Below, piece after piece: positions 10,444-24,519 of a stretch of 64,000 nt of DNA. How positions within the stretch are numbered: the stretch's first letter is position 1; each line of letters opens with the position of its first letter. This DNA comes from Balaenoptera acutorostrata (taxonomy: Eukaryota > Chordata > Mammalia > Artiodactyla > Balaenopteridae). The notes beneath the pieces were generated by a model. The model was not told the DNA's origin. It ran no database searches and worked only from the letters and a program-made list of their open reading frames with translations. Made by a program: the position numbers and the translations under genes. The stretch covers positions 79,928 to 143,927 of the forward strand of contig NW_026646028.1 of assembly GCF_949987535.1 (NCBI RefSeq), read 5' to 3'.

Positions 10444-12202
10444 TTGGCCAAAAAGGGCGTATGCGTTTTTTCCTGAATATATTCAGGAAAAAACGCATAC
10501 GCCCTTTTTGGCCAACCAAGCAACCTGGAAAGGCCAATCAGCGCTCCAAAGAAGTCTCGCTTCCCAGCGGGCAAAAGGGCCATGCGGAAAAAAGTGTCCA
10601 AACCAGAAATGCAGGACCGGCCATGGAGAAATGGGAGCCTTGCTACGCTGATGGGTGGGATGTAAATTGCCAACAGCCACTCTGGAGAAGTGTACGGTGT
10701 GTTCTGAAACATCTAAAAAACACAGCTTGGAGAGCATAGGGCACTTCCACTCATGGGCGTATAAATTGGGAAAACTAAAAATCAGCAAGACACAGGCACC
10801 CCAAAGTTTAGGGCTGCTCTGTTGACAAGAACCCCCACTTCATTACACCTTCAATATCCTAGGAGAGAGAAAAATGGATAAAGAAGTTGTGGTCCTCATG
10901 TACAATGGAATATCACTCAGCCATGAAATCAACTTCATAAGGCTAGAACCAGCACGATGAGAGGATTTAGGTATGACGATTCTAAGTGAAATAAGTCACA
11001 CAGAAAAAGACACTTATCATAAGATATCACTTCTAGAGGGAATGTAAAAACCGCTACACTTGAACTGAATTACAAAACAGAACAGAGTCACACGTTTAGA
11101 AAACACACTACGGCTGCTGAACGGGAAAGGTGAGGTGGGGTGATGCATAAAACAAGGGTTTCACATTAGCTCCGATACCGTTCCATAAACCCAATATGTA
11201 AGAGACAAGACCTATTCCTTTTTCAGTGAACTGGACTCAACACCCCCTATTCACCGCACAAGAATATATCTGACTAGTAAGAATCTTCAAACCTATGTAT
11301 TGATATCTCTCTGTAAGTGAGTCAAGGGGGTGTAAAGCGGCATAAACGCAGCCGTGAAAAGCAGCTAAACCCCATTATAAAAATAAATTACTTTTCAAAA
11401 CCCGTGAAACAAAGACAGTGAAAGAGAGAGAAATTCTTACAAAATTCGTTCAGGGGCTGTGATGCAACCTGGATTGACCATATCTAGACCCACAGCTGAT
11501 TGAGACATAAGGGTGGACACTCTTGGGGCTGAGAGGTTCGGTGAGGTTGGGTGACCCAACGCAGACCCTTTCAAGTAATACTGCATGGTACCAATCCCAT
11601 GGGTCCCAAATCTCCAGGTTCAAGGGCATCTTCCTACATCGAAAACAGGCATGAGAAACCCAGAAGATGGTACACCGTGTGATCAGGAAAGGTTTCTAAA
11701 ACGCACCTCATTTCTCATCTCCTTTGCTCGGGTTCGCCATTCCAGCCGATTTACTAGCCATCTCCCTCCTTGGAGAATCAACACCTTTAACCTCCTGTTC
11801 CGTACAGGTTGCAATTTGTCCTGAGGATGAACGGGAAGAGGGGGAACCAATGAGAGACTAGCTCTAGGTGTTGGGACAGGCACAGGTCACTCTATTTTCC
11901 CATCAGGAAGAAGAATTAAGCACAAGCTCAGCCTGCCCCCCAGAACCGGAAGAGGGCCTGAAGCAATCCTGCGCTTTTGCGGCCAGCTCCCAAAAAAGCG
12001 AGTTGAAAAATGGAGCTCAGGGGCACTGCAATTCACAAACCTGCAGAGTTTTAAATGATACCTCTCATCCACAAATATATTAAGGGAAGGCAACGAAGAG
12101 GCTTTGAAAGCAAGGCAGAATTGCAGGAAACAGATTTCAGGAGGTAGATTCGAATCGCCTTGAAAGCACATGAAAAGCGGCAAAACGTGGACAATGATGC
12201 CC
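10444..12202 (+). repeat. Satellite unit M7 (tail type T4)
   Basis: Type T4 is marked by ttcaatatcc near 10850, aacttcataaggctagaacc near 10931 and gagaggattt near 10960. Further changes: tgtgatcagg near 11678, gaaccggaag near 11943. Confidence 0.9.
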
Positions 12203-13961
12203 TTGGCCAAAAAGGGCGTATGCGTTTTTTCCTGAATATATTCAGGAAAAAACGCATACGCCCTTTTTGGCCAACCAAGCAACCTGGAAAGGCCAATCAG
12301 CGCTCCAAAGAAGTCTCGCTTCCCAGTGGGCAAAAGGGCCATGCGGAAAAAAGTGTCCAAACCAGAAATGCAGGACCGGCCATGGAGAAATGGGAGCCTT
12401 GCTACGCTGATGGGTGGGATGTAAATTGCCAACAGCCACTCTGGAGAAGTGTACGGTGTGTTCTGAAACATCTAAAAAACACAGCTTGGAGAGCATAGGG
12501 CACTTCCACTCATGGGCGTATAAATTGGGAAAACTAAAAATCAGCAAGACACAGGCACCCCAAAGTTTAGGGCTGCTCTGTTGACAAGAACCCCCACTTC
12601 ATTACACCTTAATTATCCTAGGAAAGGGAAAAATGGATAAAGAAGTTGTGGTCCTCATGTACAATGGATTATCACTCAGCCATGAACTCAACGTCATAAG
12701 GCTAGTAGCAGCACGATGAGTGGATTTAGGTCCGACGATTCTAAGTGAAATAAGTCACACAGAAAAAGACACTTATCATAAGATATCACTTCTAGAGGGA
12801 ATGTAAAAACCGCTACACTTGAACTGAATTACAAAACAGAACAGAGTCACACGTTTAGGAAACACACTACGGCTGCTGAACGGGAAAGGTGAGGTGGAGT
12901 GATGCATAAAACAAGGGTTTCAAATTAGCTCAGATACCGTTCCATAAACCCAATATGTAAGAGACAAGACCTATTCCTTTTTCAGTGAACTGGACTCAAC
13001 ACCCCCTATTCACCGCACAAGAATATATCTGACTAGTAAGAATCTTCAAACCTATGTATTGATATCTCTCTGTAAGTGAGTCAAGGGGGTGTAAAGCAGC
13101 ATAAACACAGCCGTGAAAAGCAGCTAAACCCCATTATAAAAATAAATTACTTTTCAAAACCCGTGAAACAAAGACAGTGAAAGAGAGAGAAATTCTTCCA
13201 AAATTCGTTCAGGGGCTGTGATGCAACCTGGATTGACCATATCTAGACCCACAGCTGATTGAGACATAAGGGTGGACACTCTTGGGGCTGAGAGGTTCGG
13301 TGAGGTTGGGTGAGCCAACGCAGACCCTTTCAAGTAATACTGCATGGTACCCATCCCATGGGTCCCAAATCTCCAGGTTCAAGGGCAACTTCCTACGTCG
13401 AAAACAGGCATGAGAAACCCAGAAGATGGTACACCGTGTGATCGGGAAAGGTTTCTAAAACGCACCTCATTTCTCATCTCCTTTGCTCGGGTTCGCCATT
13501 CCAGCCGATTTACTAGCCATCTCCCTCCTTGGAGAATCAGCACCTTTAACCTCCTGTTCCGTACAGGTTGCAATTTGTCCTGAGGATGAACGGGAAGAGG
13601 GGGAACCAATGAGAGACTAGCTCTAGGTGTTGGGACAGGCACAGGTCACTCTATTTTCCCATCAGGAAGAAGAATTAAGCACAAGCTCAGCCTGCCCCCC
13701 AGAACCAGAAGAGGGCCTGAAGCAATCCTGCGCTTTTGCGGCCAGCTCCCAAAAAAGCGAGTTGAAAAATGGAGCTCAGGGGCACTGCAATTCACAAACC
13801 TGCAGAGTTTTAAATGATACCTCTCGTCCACAAATATATTAAGGGAAGGCAACGAAGAGGCTTTGAAAGCAAGGCAGAATTGCAGGAAACAGATTTCAGG
13901 AGGTAGATTCGAATCGCCTTGAAAGCACATGAAAAGCGGCAAAACGTGGACAATGATGCCC
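12203..13961 (+). repeat. Satellite unit M8 (tail type T1 variant)
   Basis: T1 tail with catgaactc near 12681; private cccagtggg near 12323; gcaacttcc near 13385 but with the ordinary ttccgtacagg. Confidence 0.9.
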
Positions 13962-15721
13962 TTGGCCAAAAAGGGCGTATGCGTTTTTTCCTGAATATAT
14001 TCAGGAAAAAACGCATACGCCCTTTTTGGCCAACCAAGCAACCTGGAAAGGCCAATCAGCGCTCCAAAGAAGTCTCGCTTCCCAGCGGGCAAAAGGGCCA
14101 TGCGGAAAAAAGTGTCCAAACCAGAAATGCAGGACCGGCCATGGAGAAATGGGAGCCTTGCTACGCTGATGGGTGGGATGTAAATTGCCAACAGCCACTC
14201 TGGAGAAGTGTACGGTGTGTTCTGAAACATCTAAAAAACACAGCTTGGAGAGCATAGGGCACTTCCACTCATGGGCGTATAAATTGGGAAAACTAAAAAT
14301 CAGCAAGACACAGGCACCCCAAAGTTTAGGGCTGCTCTGTTGACAAGAACCCCCACTTCATTACACCTTCAATATCCTAGGAGAGAGAAAAATGGATAAA
14401 GAAGTTGTGGTCCTCATGTACAATGGAATATCACTCAGCCATGAAATCAACTTCATAAGGCTAGAACCAGCACGATGAGAGGATTTAGGTATGACGATTC
14501 TAAGTGAAATAAGTCACACAGAAAAAGACACTTATCATAAGATATCACTTATAGAGGGAATGTAAAAACCGCTAAACTTGAACTGAATTGCAAAACAGAA
14601 CAGAGTCACACGTTTAGAAAACACACTATGGCTGCTGAACGGGAAAGGTGAGGTGGGGTGATGCATAAAACAAGGGTTTCAAATTAGCTCAGATACCGTT
14701 CCATAAACCCAATATGTAAGAGACAAGACCTATTCCTTTTTCAGTGAACTGGACTCAACACCCCCTATTCACCGCACAAGAATATATCTGACTAGTAAGA
14801 ATCTTCAAACCTATGTATTGATATCTCTCTGTAAGTGAGTCAAGGGGGTGTAAAGCGGCATAAACACAGCCGTGAAAAGCAGCTAAACCCCATTATAAAA
14901 ATAAATTACTTTTCAAAACCCGTGAAACAAAGACAGTGAAAGAGAGAGAAATTCTTACAAAATTCGTTCAGGGGCTGTGATGCAACCTGGATTGACCATA
15001 TCTAGACCCACAGCTGATTGAGACATAAGGGTGGACACTCTTGGGGCTGAGAGGTTCGGTGAGGTTGGGTGAGCCAACGCAGACCCTTTCAAGTAATACT
15101 GCATGGTACCCATCCCATGGGTCCCAAATCTCCAGGTTCAAGGGCATCTTCCTACGTCGAAAACATGCATGAGAAACCCAGAAGATGGTACACCGTGTGA
15201 TCGGGAAAGGTTTCTAAAACGCACCTCATTTCTCATCTCCTTGTGCTTGGGTTCGCCATTCCAGCCGCTTTACTAGCCATCTCCCTCCTTGGAGAATCAG
15301 CACCTTTAACCTCCTGTTCCGTACAGGTTGCAATTTGTCCTGAGGATGAACGGGAAGAGGGGGAACCAATGAGAGACTGGCTCTAGGGGTTGGGACAGGC
15401 ACAGGTCACTCTATTTTGCCATCAGGAAGAAGAATTAACCACAAGCTCAGCCTGCCCCCCAGAACCAGAAGAGGGCCTGAAGCAATCCTGCACTTTTGCG
15501 GCCAGCTCCCAAAAAAGCGAGTTGAAAAATGGAGCTCAGGGGCACTGCAATTCACAAACCTGCAGAGTTATAAATGATACCTCTCGTCCACAAATATATT
15601 AAGGGAAGGCAACGAAGAGGCTTTGAAAGCAAGGCAGAATTGCAGGAAACAGATTTCAGGAGGTAGATTCGAATCGCCTTGAAAGCACAGGAAAAGCGGC
15701 AAAACGTGGACAATGATGCCC
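13962..15721 (+). repeat. Satellite unit M9 (T4 tail, S head, 1,760 bp)
   Basis: First unit of subfamily S. The extra base lies in ccttgtgcttgg near 15240. Other S markers are aacatgcatgag near 15162, ctctaggggttgg near 15381, ctattttgcc near 15411, attaaccac near 15434 and gttataaatg near 15568. Confidence 0.9.
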
Positions 15722-17481
15722 TTGGCCAAAAAGGGCGTATGCGTTTTTTCCTGAATATATTCAGGAAAAAACGCATACGCCCTTTTTGGCCAACCAAGCA
15801 ACCTGGAAAGGCCAATCAGCGCTCCAAAGAAGTCTCGCTTCCCAGCGGGCAAAAGGGCCATGCGGAAAAAAGTGTCCAAACCAGAAATGCAGGACCGGCC
15901 ATGGAGAAATGGGAGCCTTGCTACGCTGATGGGTGGGATGTAAATTGCCAACAGCCACTCTGGAGAAGTGTACGGTGTGTTCTGAAACATCTAAAAAACA
16001 CAGCTTGGAGAGCATAGGGCACTTCCACTCATGGGCGTATAAATTGGGAAAACTAAAAATCAGCAAGACACAGGCACCCCAAAGTTTAGGGCTGCTCTGT
16101 TGACAAGAACCCCCACTTCATTACACCTTCAATATCCTAGGAGAGAGAAAAATGGATAAAGAATTTGTGGTCCTCATGTACAATGGAATATCACTCAGCC
16201 ATGAAATCAACTTCATAAGGCTAGAACCAGCACGATGAGAGGATTTAGGTACGACGATTCTAAGTGAAATAAGTCACACAGAAAAAGACACTTATCATAA
16301 GATATCACTTCTAGAGGGAATGTAAAAACCGCTAAACTTGAACTGAATTGCAAAACAGAACAGAGTCACACGTTTAGAAAACACACTATGGCTGCTGAAC
16401 GGGAAAGGTGAGGTGGGGTGATGCATAAAACAAGGGTTTCAAATTAGCTCAGATACCGTTCCATAAACCCAATATGTAAGAGACAAGACCTATTCCTTTT
16501 TCAGTGAACTGGACTCAACACCCCCTATTCACCGCACAAGAATATATCTGACTAGTAAGAATCTTCAAACCTATGTATTGATATCTCTCTGTAAGTGAGT
16601 CAAGGGGGTGTAAAGCGGCATAAACACAGCCGTGAAAAGCAGCTAAACCCCATTATAAAAATAAATTACTTTTCAAAACCCGTGAAACAAAGACAGTGAA
16701 AGAGAGAGAAATTCTTACAAAATTCGTTCAGGGGCTGTGATGCAACCTGGATTGACCATATCTAGACCCACAGCTGATTGAGACATAAGGGTGGACACTC
16801 TTGGGGCTGAGAGGTTCGGTGAGGTTGGGTGAGCCAACGCAGACCCTTTCAAGTAATACTGCATGGTACCCATCCCATGGGTCCCAAATCTGCAGGTTCA
16901 AGGGCATCTTCCTACGTCGAAAACATGCATGAGAAACCCAGAAGATGGTACACCGTGTGATCGGGAAAGGTTTCTAAAACGCACCTCATTTCTCATCTCC
17001 TTGTGCTCGGGTTCGCCATTCCAGCTGCTTTACTAGCCATCTCCCTCCTTGGAGAATCAGCACCTTTAACCTCCTGTTCCGTACAGGTTGCAATTTGTCC
17101 TGAGGATGAACGGGAAGAGGGGGAACCAATGAGAGAGTAGCTCTAGGGGTTGGGACAGGCACAGGTCACTCTATTTTGCCATCAGGAAGAAGAATTAACC
17201 ACAAGCTCAGCCTGCCCCCCAGAACCAGAAGAGGGCCTGAAGCAATCCTGCACTTTTGCGGCCAGCTCCCAAAAAAGCGACTGGAAAAATGGAGCTCAGG
17301 GGCACTGCAATTCACAAACCTGCAGAGTTATAAATGATACCTCTCGTCCACAAATATATTAAGGGAAGGCAACGAAGAGGCTTTGAAAGCAAGGCAGAAT
17401 TGCAGGAAACAGATTTCAGGAGGTAGATTCGAATCGCCTTGAAAGCACAGGAAAAGCGGCAAAACGTGGACAATGATGCCC
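15722..17481 (+). repeat. Satellite unit M10 (T4 tail, S head, 1,760 bp)
   Basis: S markers as in M9, plus gcgactgg near 17277, which is shared with M12 and M13. Private gaatttgtgg near 16161 and cagctgcttt near 17023. Confidence 0.9.
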
Positions 17482-19240
17482 TTGGCCAAAAAGGGCGTAT
17501 GCGTTTTTTCCTGAATATATTCAGGAAAAAACGCATACGCCCTTTTTGGCCAACCAAGCAACCTGGAAAGGCCAATCAGCGCTCCAAAGAAGTCTCGCTT
17601 CCCAGCGGGCAAAAGGGCCATGCGGAAAAAAGTGTCCAAACCAGAAATGCAGGACCGGCCATGGAGAAATGGGAGCCTTGCTACGCTGATGGGTGGGATG
17701 TAAATTGCCAACAGCCACTCTGGAGAAGTGTACGGTGTGTTCTGAAACATCTAAAAAACACAGCTTGGAGAGCATAGGGCACTTCCACTCATGGGCGTAT
17801 AAATTGGGAAAACTAAAAATCAGCAAGACACAGGCACCCCAAAGTTTAGGGCTGCTCTGTTGACAAGAACCCCCACTTCATTACACCTTAAATATCCTAG
17901 GAAAGAGAAAAATGGATAAAGAAGTTGGGGTCCTCATGTACAATGGAATATCACTCAGCCATGAAATCAACGTCATAAGGCTAGTAGCAGCACGATGAGT
18001 GGATTTAGGTACGACGATTCTAAGTGAAATAAGTCACACAGAAAAAGACACTTATCATAAGATATCACTTCTAGAGGGAATGTAAAAACCGCTACACTTG
18101 AACTGAATTACAAAACAGAACAGAGTCACACGTTTAGAAAACACACTATGGCTGCTGAACGGGAAAGGTGAGGTGGGGTGATGCATAAAACAAGGGTTTC
18201 AAATTAGCTCAGATACCGTTCCATAAACCCAATATGTAAGAGACAAGACCTATTCCTTTTTCAGTGAACTGGACTCAACACCCCCTATTCACCGCACAAG
18301 AATATATCTGACTAGTAAGAATCTTCAAACCTATGTATTGATATCTCTCTGTAAGTGAGTCAAGGGGGTGTAAAGCGGCATAAACACAGCCGTGAAAAGC
18401 AGCTAAACCCCATTATAAAAATAAATTACTTTTCAAAACCCGTGAAACAAAGACAGTGAAAGAGAGAGAAATTCTTACAAAATTCGTTCAGGGGCTGTGA
18501 TGCAACCTGGATTTACCATATCTAGACCCACAGCTGATTGAGACATAAGGGTGGACACTCTTGGGGCTGAGAGGTTCGGTGAGGTTGGGTGAGCCAACGC
18601 AGACCCTTTCAAGTAATACTGCATGGTCCCCATCCCATGGGTCCCAAATCTCCAGGTTCAAGGGCATCTTCCTACATCGAAAACAGGCATGAGAAACCCA
18701 GAAGATGGTACACCGTGTGATCGGGAAAGGTTTCTAAAACGCACCTCATTTCTCATCTCCTTTGCTCGGGTTCGCCATTCCAGCCGATTTACTAGCCATC
18801 TCCCTCCTTGGAGAATCAGCACCTTTAACCTACTGTTCCGTACAGGTTGCAATTTGTCCTGAGGATGAACGGGAAGAGGGGGAACCAATGAGAGACTAGC
18901 TCTAGGTGTTGGGACAGGCACAGGTCACTCTATTTTCCCATCAGGAAGAAGAATTAAGCACAAGCTCAGCCTGCCCCCCAGAACCAGAAGAGGGCCTGAA
19001 GCAATCCTGCGCTTTTGCAGCCAGCTCCCAAAAAAGCGAGTTGAAAAATGGAGCTCAGGGGCACTGCAATTCACAAACCTGCAGAGTTTTAAATGATACC
19101 TCTCGTCCACAAATATATTAAGGGAAGGCAACGAAGAGGCTTTGAAAGCAAGGCAGAATTGCAGGAAACAGATTTCAGGAGGTAGATTCGAATCGCCTTG
19201 AAAGCACATGAAAAGCGGCAAAACGTGGACAATGATGCCC
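17482..19240 (+). repeat. Satellite unit M11 (ordinary head)
   Basis: Lacks all S markers in its second half although both neighbours on each side have them. Tail is the ordinary T3 type (ttaaatatcc, ttggggtcc). Private gcagccagc near 19017. Confidence 0.9.
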
Positions 19241-21000
19241 TTGGCCAAAAAGGGCGTATGCGTTTTTTCCTGAATATATTCAGGAAAAAACGCATACGCC
19301 CTTTTTGGCCAACCAAGCAACCTGGAAAGGCCAATCAGCGCTCCAAAGAAGTCTCGCTTCCCAGCGGGCAAAAGGGCCATGCGGAAAAAAGTGTCCAAAC
19401 CAGAAATGCAGGACCGGCCATGGAGAAATGGGAGCCTTGCTACGCTGATGGGTGGGATGTAAATTGCCAACAGCCACTCTGGAGAAGTGTACGGTGTGTT
19501 CTGAAACATCTAAAAAACACAGCTTGGAGAGCATAGGGCACTTCCACTCATGGGCGTATAAATTGGGAAAACTAAAAATCAGCAAGACACAGGCACCCCA
19601 AAGTTTAGGGCTGCTCTGTTGACAAGAACCCCCACTTCATTACACCTTCAATATCCTAGGAGAGAGAAAAATGGATAAAGAAGTTGGGGTCCTCATGTAC
19701 AATGGAATATCACTCAGCCATGAAATCAACTTCATAAGGCTAGAACCAGCACGATGAGAGGATTTAGGTACGACGATTCTAAGTGAAATAAGTCACACAG
19801 AAAAAGACACTTATCATAAGATATCACTTATAGAGGGAATGTAAAAACCGCTAAACTTGAACTGAATTGCAAAACAGAACAGAGTCACACGTTTAGAAAA
19901 CACACTATGGCTGCTGAACGGGAAAGGTGAGGTGGGGTGATGCATAAAACAAGGGTTTCAAATTAGCTCAGATACCGTTCCATAAACCCAATATGTAAGA
20001 GACAAGACCTATTCCTTTTTCAGTGAACTGGACTCAACACCCCCTATTCACCGCACAAGAATATATCTGACTAGTAAGAATCTTCAAACCTATGTATTGA
20101 TATCTCTCTGTAAGTGAGTCAAGGGGGTGTAAAGCGGCATAAACACAGCCGTGAAAAGCAGCTAAACCCCATTATAAAAATAAATTACTTTTCAAAACCC
20201 GTGAAACAAAGACAGTGAAAGAGAGAGAAATTCTTCCAAAATTCGTTCAGGGGCTGTGATGCAACCTGGATTGACCATATCTAGACCCACAGCTGATTGA
20301 GACATAAGGGTGGACACTCTTGGGGCTGAGAGGTTCGGTGAGGTTGGGTGAGCCAACGCAGACCCTTTAAAGTAATACTGCATGGTACCCATCCCATGGG
20401 TCCCAAATCTGCAGGTTCAAGGGCATCTTCCTACGTCGAAAACATGCATGAGAAACCCAGAAGATGGTACACCGTGTGATCGGGAAAGGTTTCTAAAACG
20501 CACCTCATTTCTCATCTCCTTGTGCTCGGGTTCGCCATTCCAGCCGCTTTACTAGCCATCTCCCTCCTTGGAGAATCAGCACCTTTAACCTCCTGTTCCG
20601 TACAGGTTGCAATTTGTCCTGAGGATGAACGGGAAGAGGGGGAACCAATGAGAGACTAGCTCTAGGGGTTGGGACAGGCACAGGTCACTCTATTTTGCCA
20701 TCAGGAAGAAGAATTAACCACAAGCTCAGCCTGCCCCCCAGAACCAGAAGAGGGCCTGAAGCAATCCTGCACTTTTGCGGCCAGCTCCCAAAAAAGCGAC
20801 TGGAAAAATGGAGCTCAGGGGCACTGCAATTCACAAACCTGCAGAGTTATAAATGATACCTCTCGTCCACAAATATATTAAGGGAAGGCAACGAAGAGGC
20901 ATTGAAAGCAAGGCAGAATTGCAGGAAACAGATTTCAGGAGGTAGATTCGAATCGCCTTGAAAGCACAGGAAAAGCGGCAAAACGTGGACAATGATGCCC
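19241..21000 (+). repeat. Satellite unit M12 (T4 tail, S head, 1,760 bp)
   Basis: T4 tail (aacttcataaggctagaacc near 19728) with S head and gcgactgg near 20796; cttatagaggg near 19827 is shared with M9. Confidence 0.9.
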
Positions 21001-22760
21001 TTGGCCAAAAAGGGCGTATGCGTTTTTTCCTGAATATATTCAGGAAAAAACGCATACGCCCTTTTTGGCCAACCAAGCAACCTGGAAAGGCCAATCAGCG
21101 CTCCAAAGAATTCTCGCTTCCCAGCGGGCAAAAGGGCCATGCGGAAAAAAGTGTCCAAACCAGAAATGCAGGACCGGCCATGGAGAAATGGGAGCCTTGC
21201 TACGCTGATGGGTGGGATGTAAATTGCCAACAGCCACTCTGGAGAAGTGTACGGTGTGTTCTGAAACATCTAAAAAACACAGCTTGGAGAGCATAGGGCA
21301 CTTCCACTCATGGGCGTATAAATTGGGAAAACTAAAAATCAGCAAGACACAGGCACCCCAAAGTTTAGGGCTGCTCTGTTGACAAGAACCCCCACTTCAT
21401 TACACCTTAAATATCCTAGGAAAGAGAAAAATGGATAAAGAAGTTGGGGTCCTCATGTACAATGGAATATCACTCAGCCATGAAATCAACGTCATAAGGC
21501 TAGTAGCAGCACGATGAGTGGATTTAGGTACGACGATTCTAAGTGAAATAAGTCACACAGAAAAAGACACTTATCATAAGATATCACTTCTAGAGGGAAT
21601 GTAAACACCGCTACACTTGAACTGAATTACAAAACAGAACAGAGTCACACGTTTAGAAAACACACTATGGCTGCTGAACGGGAAAGGTGAGGTGGGGTGA
21701 TGCATAAAACAAGGGTTTCAAATTAGCTCAGATACCGTTCCATAAACCCAATATGTAAGAGACAAGACCTATTCCTTTTTCAGTGAACTGGACTCAACAC
21801 CCCCTATTCACCGCACAAGAATATATCTGACTAGTAAGAATCTTCAAACCTATGTATTGATATCTCTCTGTAAGTGAGTCAAGGGGGTGTAAAGCGGCAT
21901 AAACACAGCCGTGAAAAGCAGCTAAACCCCATTATAAAAATAAATTACTTTTCAAAACCCGTGAAACAAAGACAGTGAAAGAGAGAGAAATTCTTACAAA
22001 ATTCGTTCAGGGGCTGTGATGCAACCTGGATTGACCATATCTAGACCCACAGCTGATTGAGACATAAGGGTGGACACTCTTGGGGCTGAGAGGTTCGGTG
22101 AGGTTGGGTGAGCCAACGCAGACCCTTTAAAGTAATACTGCATGGTACCCATCCCATGGGTCCCAAATCTGCAGGTTCAAGGGCATCTTCCTACGTCGAA
22201 AACATGCATGAGAAACCCAGAAGATGGTACACCGTGTGATCGGGAAAGGTTTCTAAAACGCACCTCATTTCTCATCTCCTTGTGCTCGGGTTCGCCATTC
22301 CAGCCGCTTTACTAGCCATCTCCCTCCTTGGAGAATCAGCACCTTTAACCTCCTGTTCCGTACAGGTTGCAATTTGTCCTGAGGATGAACGGGAAGAGGG
22401 GGAACCAATGAGAGACTAGCTCTAGGGGTTGGGACAGGCACAGGTCACTCTATTTTGCCATCAGGAAGAAGAATTAACCACAAGCTCAGCCTGCCCCCCA
22501 GAACCAGAAGAGGGCCTGAAGCAATCCTGCACTTTTGCGGCCAGCTCCCAAAAAAGCGACTGGAAAAATGGAGCTCAGGGGCACTGCAATTCACAAACCT
22601 GCAGAGTTATAAATGATACCTCTCGTCCACAAATATATTAAGGGAAGGCAACGAAGAGGCTTTGAAAGCAAGGCAGAATTGCAGGAAACAGATTTCAGGA
22701 GGTAGATTCGAATCGCCTTGAAAGCACAGGAAAAGCGGCAAAACGTGGACAATGATGCCC
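21001..22760 (+). repeat. Satellite unit M13 (T3 tail, S head, 1,760 bp)
   Basis: S head joined to an ordinary T3 tail, a combination not found in M9, M10 or M12. Private attctcgcttcc near 21110 and gtaaacaccg near 21601. Confidence 0.9.
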
Positions 22761-24519
22761 TTGGCCAAAAAGGGCGTATGCGTTTTTTCCTGAATATATT
22801 CAGGAAAAAACGCATACGCCCTTTTTGGCCAACCAAGCAACCTGGAAAGGCCAATCAGCGCTCCAAAGAAGTCTCGCTTCCCAGCGGGCAAAAGGGCCAT
22901 GCGGAAAAAAGTGTCCAAACCAGAAATGCAGGACCGGCCATGGAGAAATGGGAGCCTTGCTACGCTGATGGGTGGGATGTAAATTGCCAACAGCCACTCT
23001 GGAGAAGTGTACGGTGTGTTCTGAAACATCTAAAAATCACAGCTTGGAGAGCATAGGGCACTTCCACTCATGGGCGTATAAATTGGGAAAACTAAAAATC
23101 AGCAAGACACAGGCACCCCAAAGTTTAGGGCTGCTCTGTTGACAAGAACCCCCACTTCATTACACCTTAAATATCCTAGGAAAGAGAAAAATGGATAAAG
23201 AAGTTGTGGTCCTCATGTACAATGGAATATCACTCAGCCATGAAATCAACGTCATAAGGCTAGTAGCAGCACGATGAGTGGATTTAGGTACGACGATTCT
23301 AAGTGAAATAAGTCACACAGAAAAAGACACTTATCATAAGATATCACTTCTAGAGGGAATGTAAAAACCGCTACACTTGAATTGAATTACAAAACAGAAC
23401 AGAGTCACACGTTTAGAAAACACACTATGGCTGCTGAACGGGAAAGGTGAGGTGGGGTGATGCATAAAACAAGGGTTTCAAATTAGCTCAGATACCGTTC
23501 CATAAACCCAATATGTAAGAGACAAGACCTATTCCTTTTTCAGTGAACTGGACTCAACACCCCCTATTCACCGCACAAGAATATATCTGACTAGTAAGAA
23601 TCTTCAAACCTATGTATTGATATCTCTCTGTAAGTGAGTCAAGGGGGTGTAAAGCGGCATAAACACAGCCGTGAAAAGCAGCTAAACCCCATTATAAAAA
23701 TAAATTACTTTTCAAAACCCGTGAAACAAAGGCAGTGTAAGAGAGAGAAATTCTTACAAAATTCGTTCAGGGGCTGTGATGCAACCTGGATTGACCATAT
23801 CTAGACCCACAGCTGATTGAGACATAAGGGTGGACACTCTTGGGGCTGAGAGGTTCGGTGAGGTTGGGTGAGCCAACGCAGACCCTTTCAAGTAATACTG
23901 CATGGTACCCATCCCATGGGTCCCAAATCTCCAGGTTCAAGGGCATCTTCCTACGTCGAAAACAGGCATGAGAAACCCAGAAGATGGTACACCGTGTGAT
24001 CGGGAAAGGTTTCTAAAACGCACCTCATTTCTCATCTCCTTTGCTCGGGTTCGCCATTCCAGCCGATTTACTAGCCATCTCCCTCCTTGGAGAATCAGCA
24101 CCTTTAACCTCCTGTTCCGTACAGGTTGCAATTTGTCCTGAGGATGAACGGGAAGAGGGGGAACCAATGAGAGACTAGCTCTAGGTGTTGGGACAGGCAC
24201 AGGTCACTCTATTTTCCCATCAGGAAGAAGAATTAAGCACAAGCTCAGCCTGCCCCCCAGAACCAGAAGAGGGCCTGAAGCAATCCTGCGCTTTTGCGGC
24301 CAGCTCCCAAAAAAGCGAGTTGAAAAATGGAGCTCAGGGGCACTGCAATTCACAAACCTGCAGAGTTTTAAATGATACCTCTCGTCCACAAATATATTAA
24401 GGGAAGGCAACGAAGAGGCTTTGAAAGCAAGGCAGAATTGCAGGAAACAGATTTCAGGAGGTAGATTCGAATCGCCTTGAAAGCACAGGAAAAGCGGCAA
24501 AACGTGGACAATGATGCCC
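22761..24519 (+). repeat. Satellite unit M14 (ordinary)
   Basis: Ordinary tail and head, but keeps the S-type gcacagg near 24483. Private taaaaatcac near 23031 and gcagtgtaag near 23732. Confidence 0.9.
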
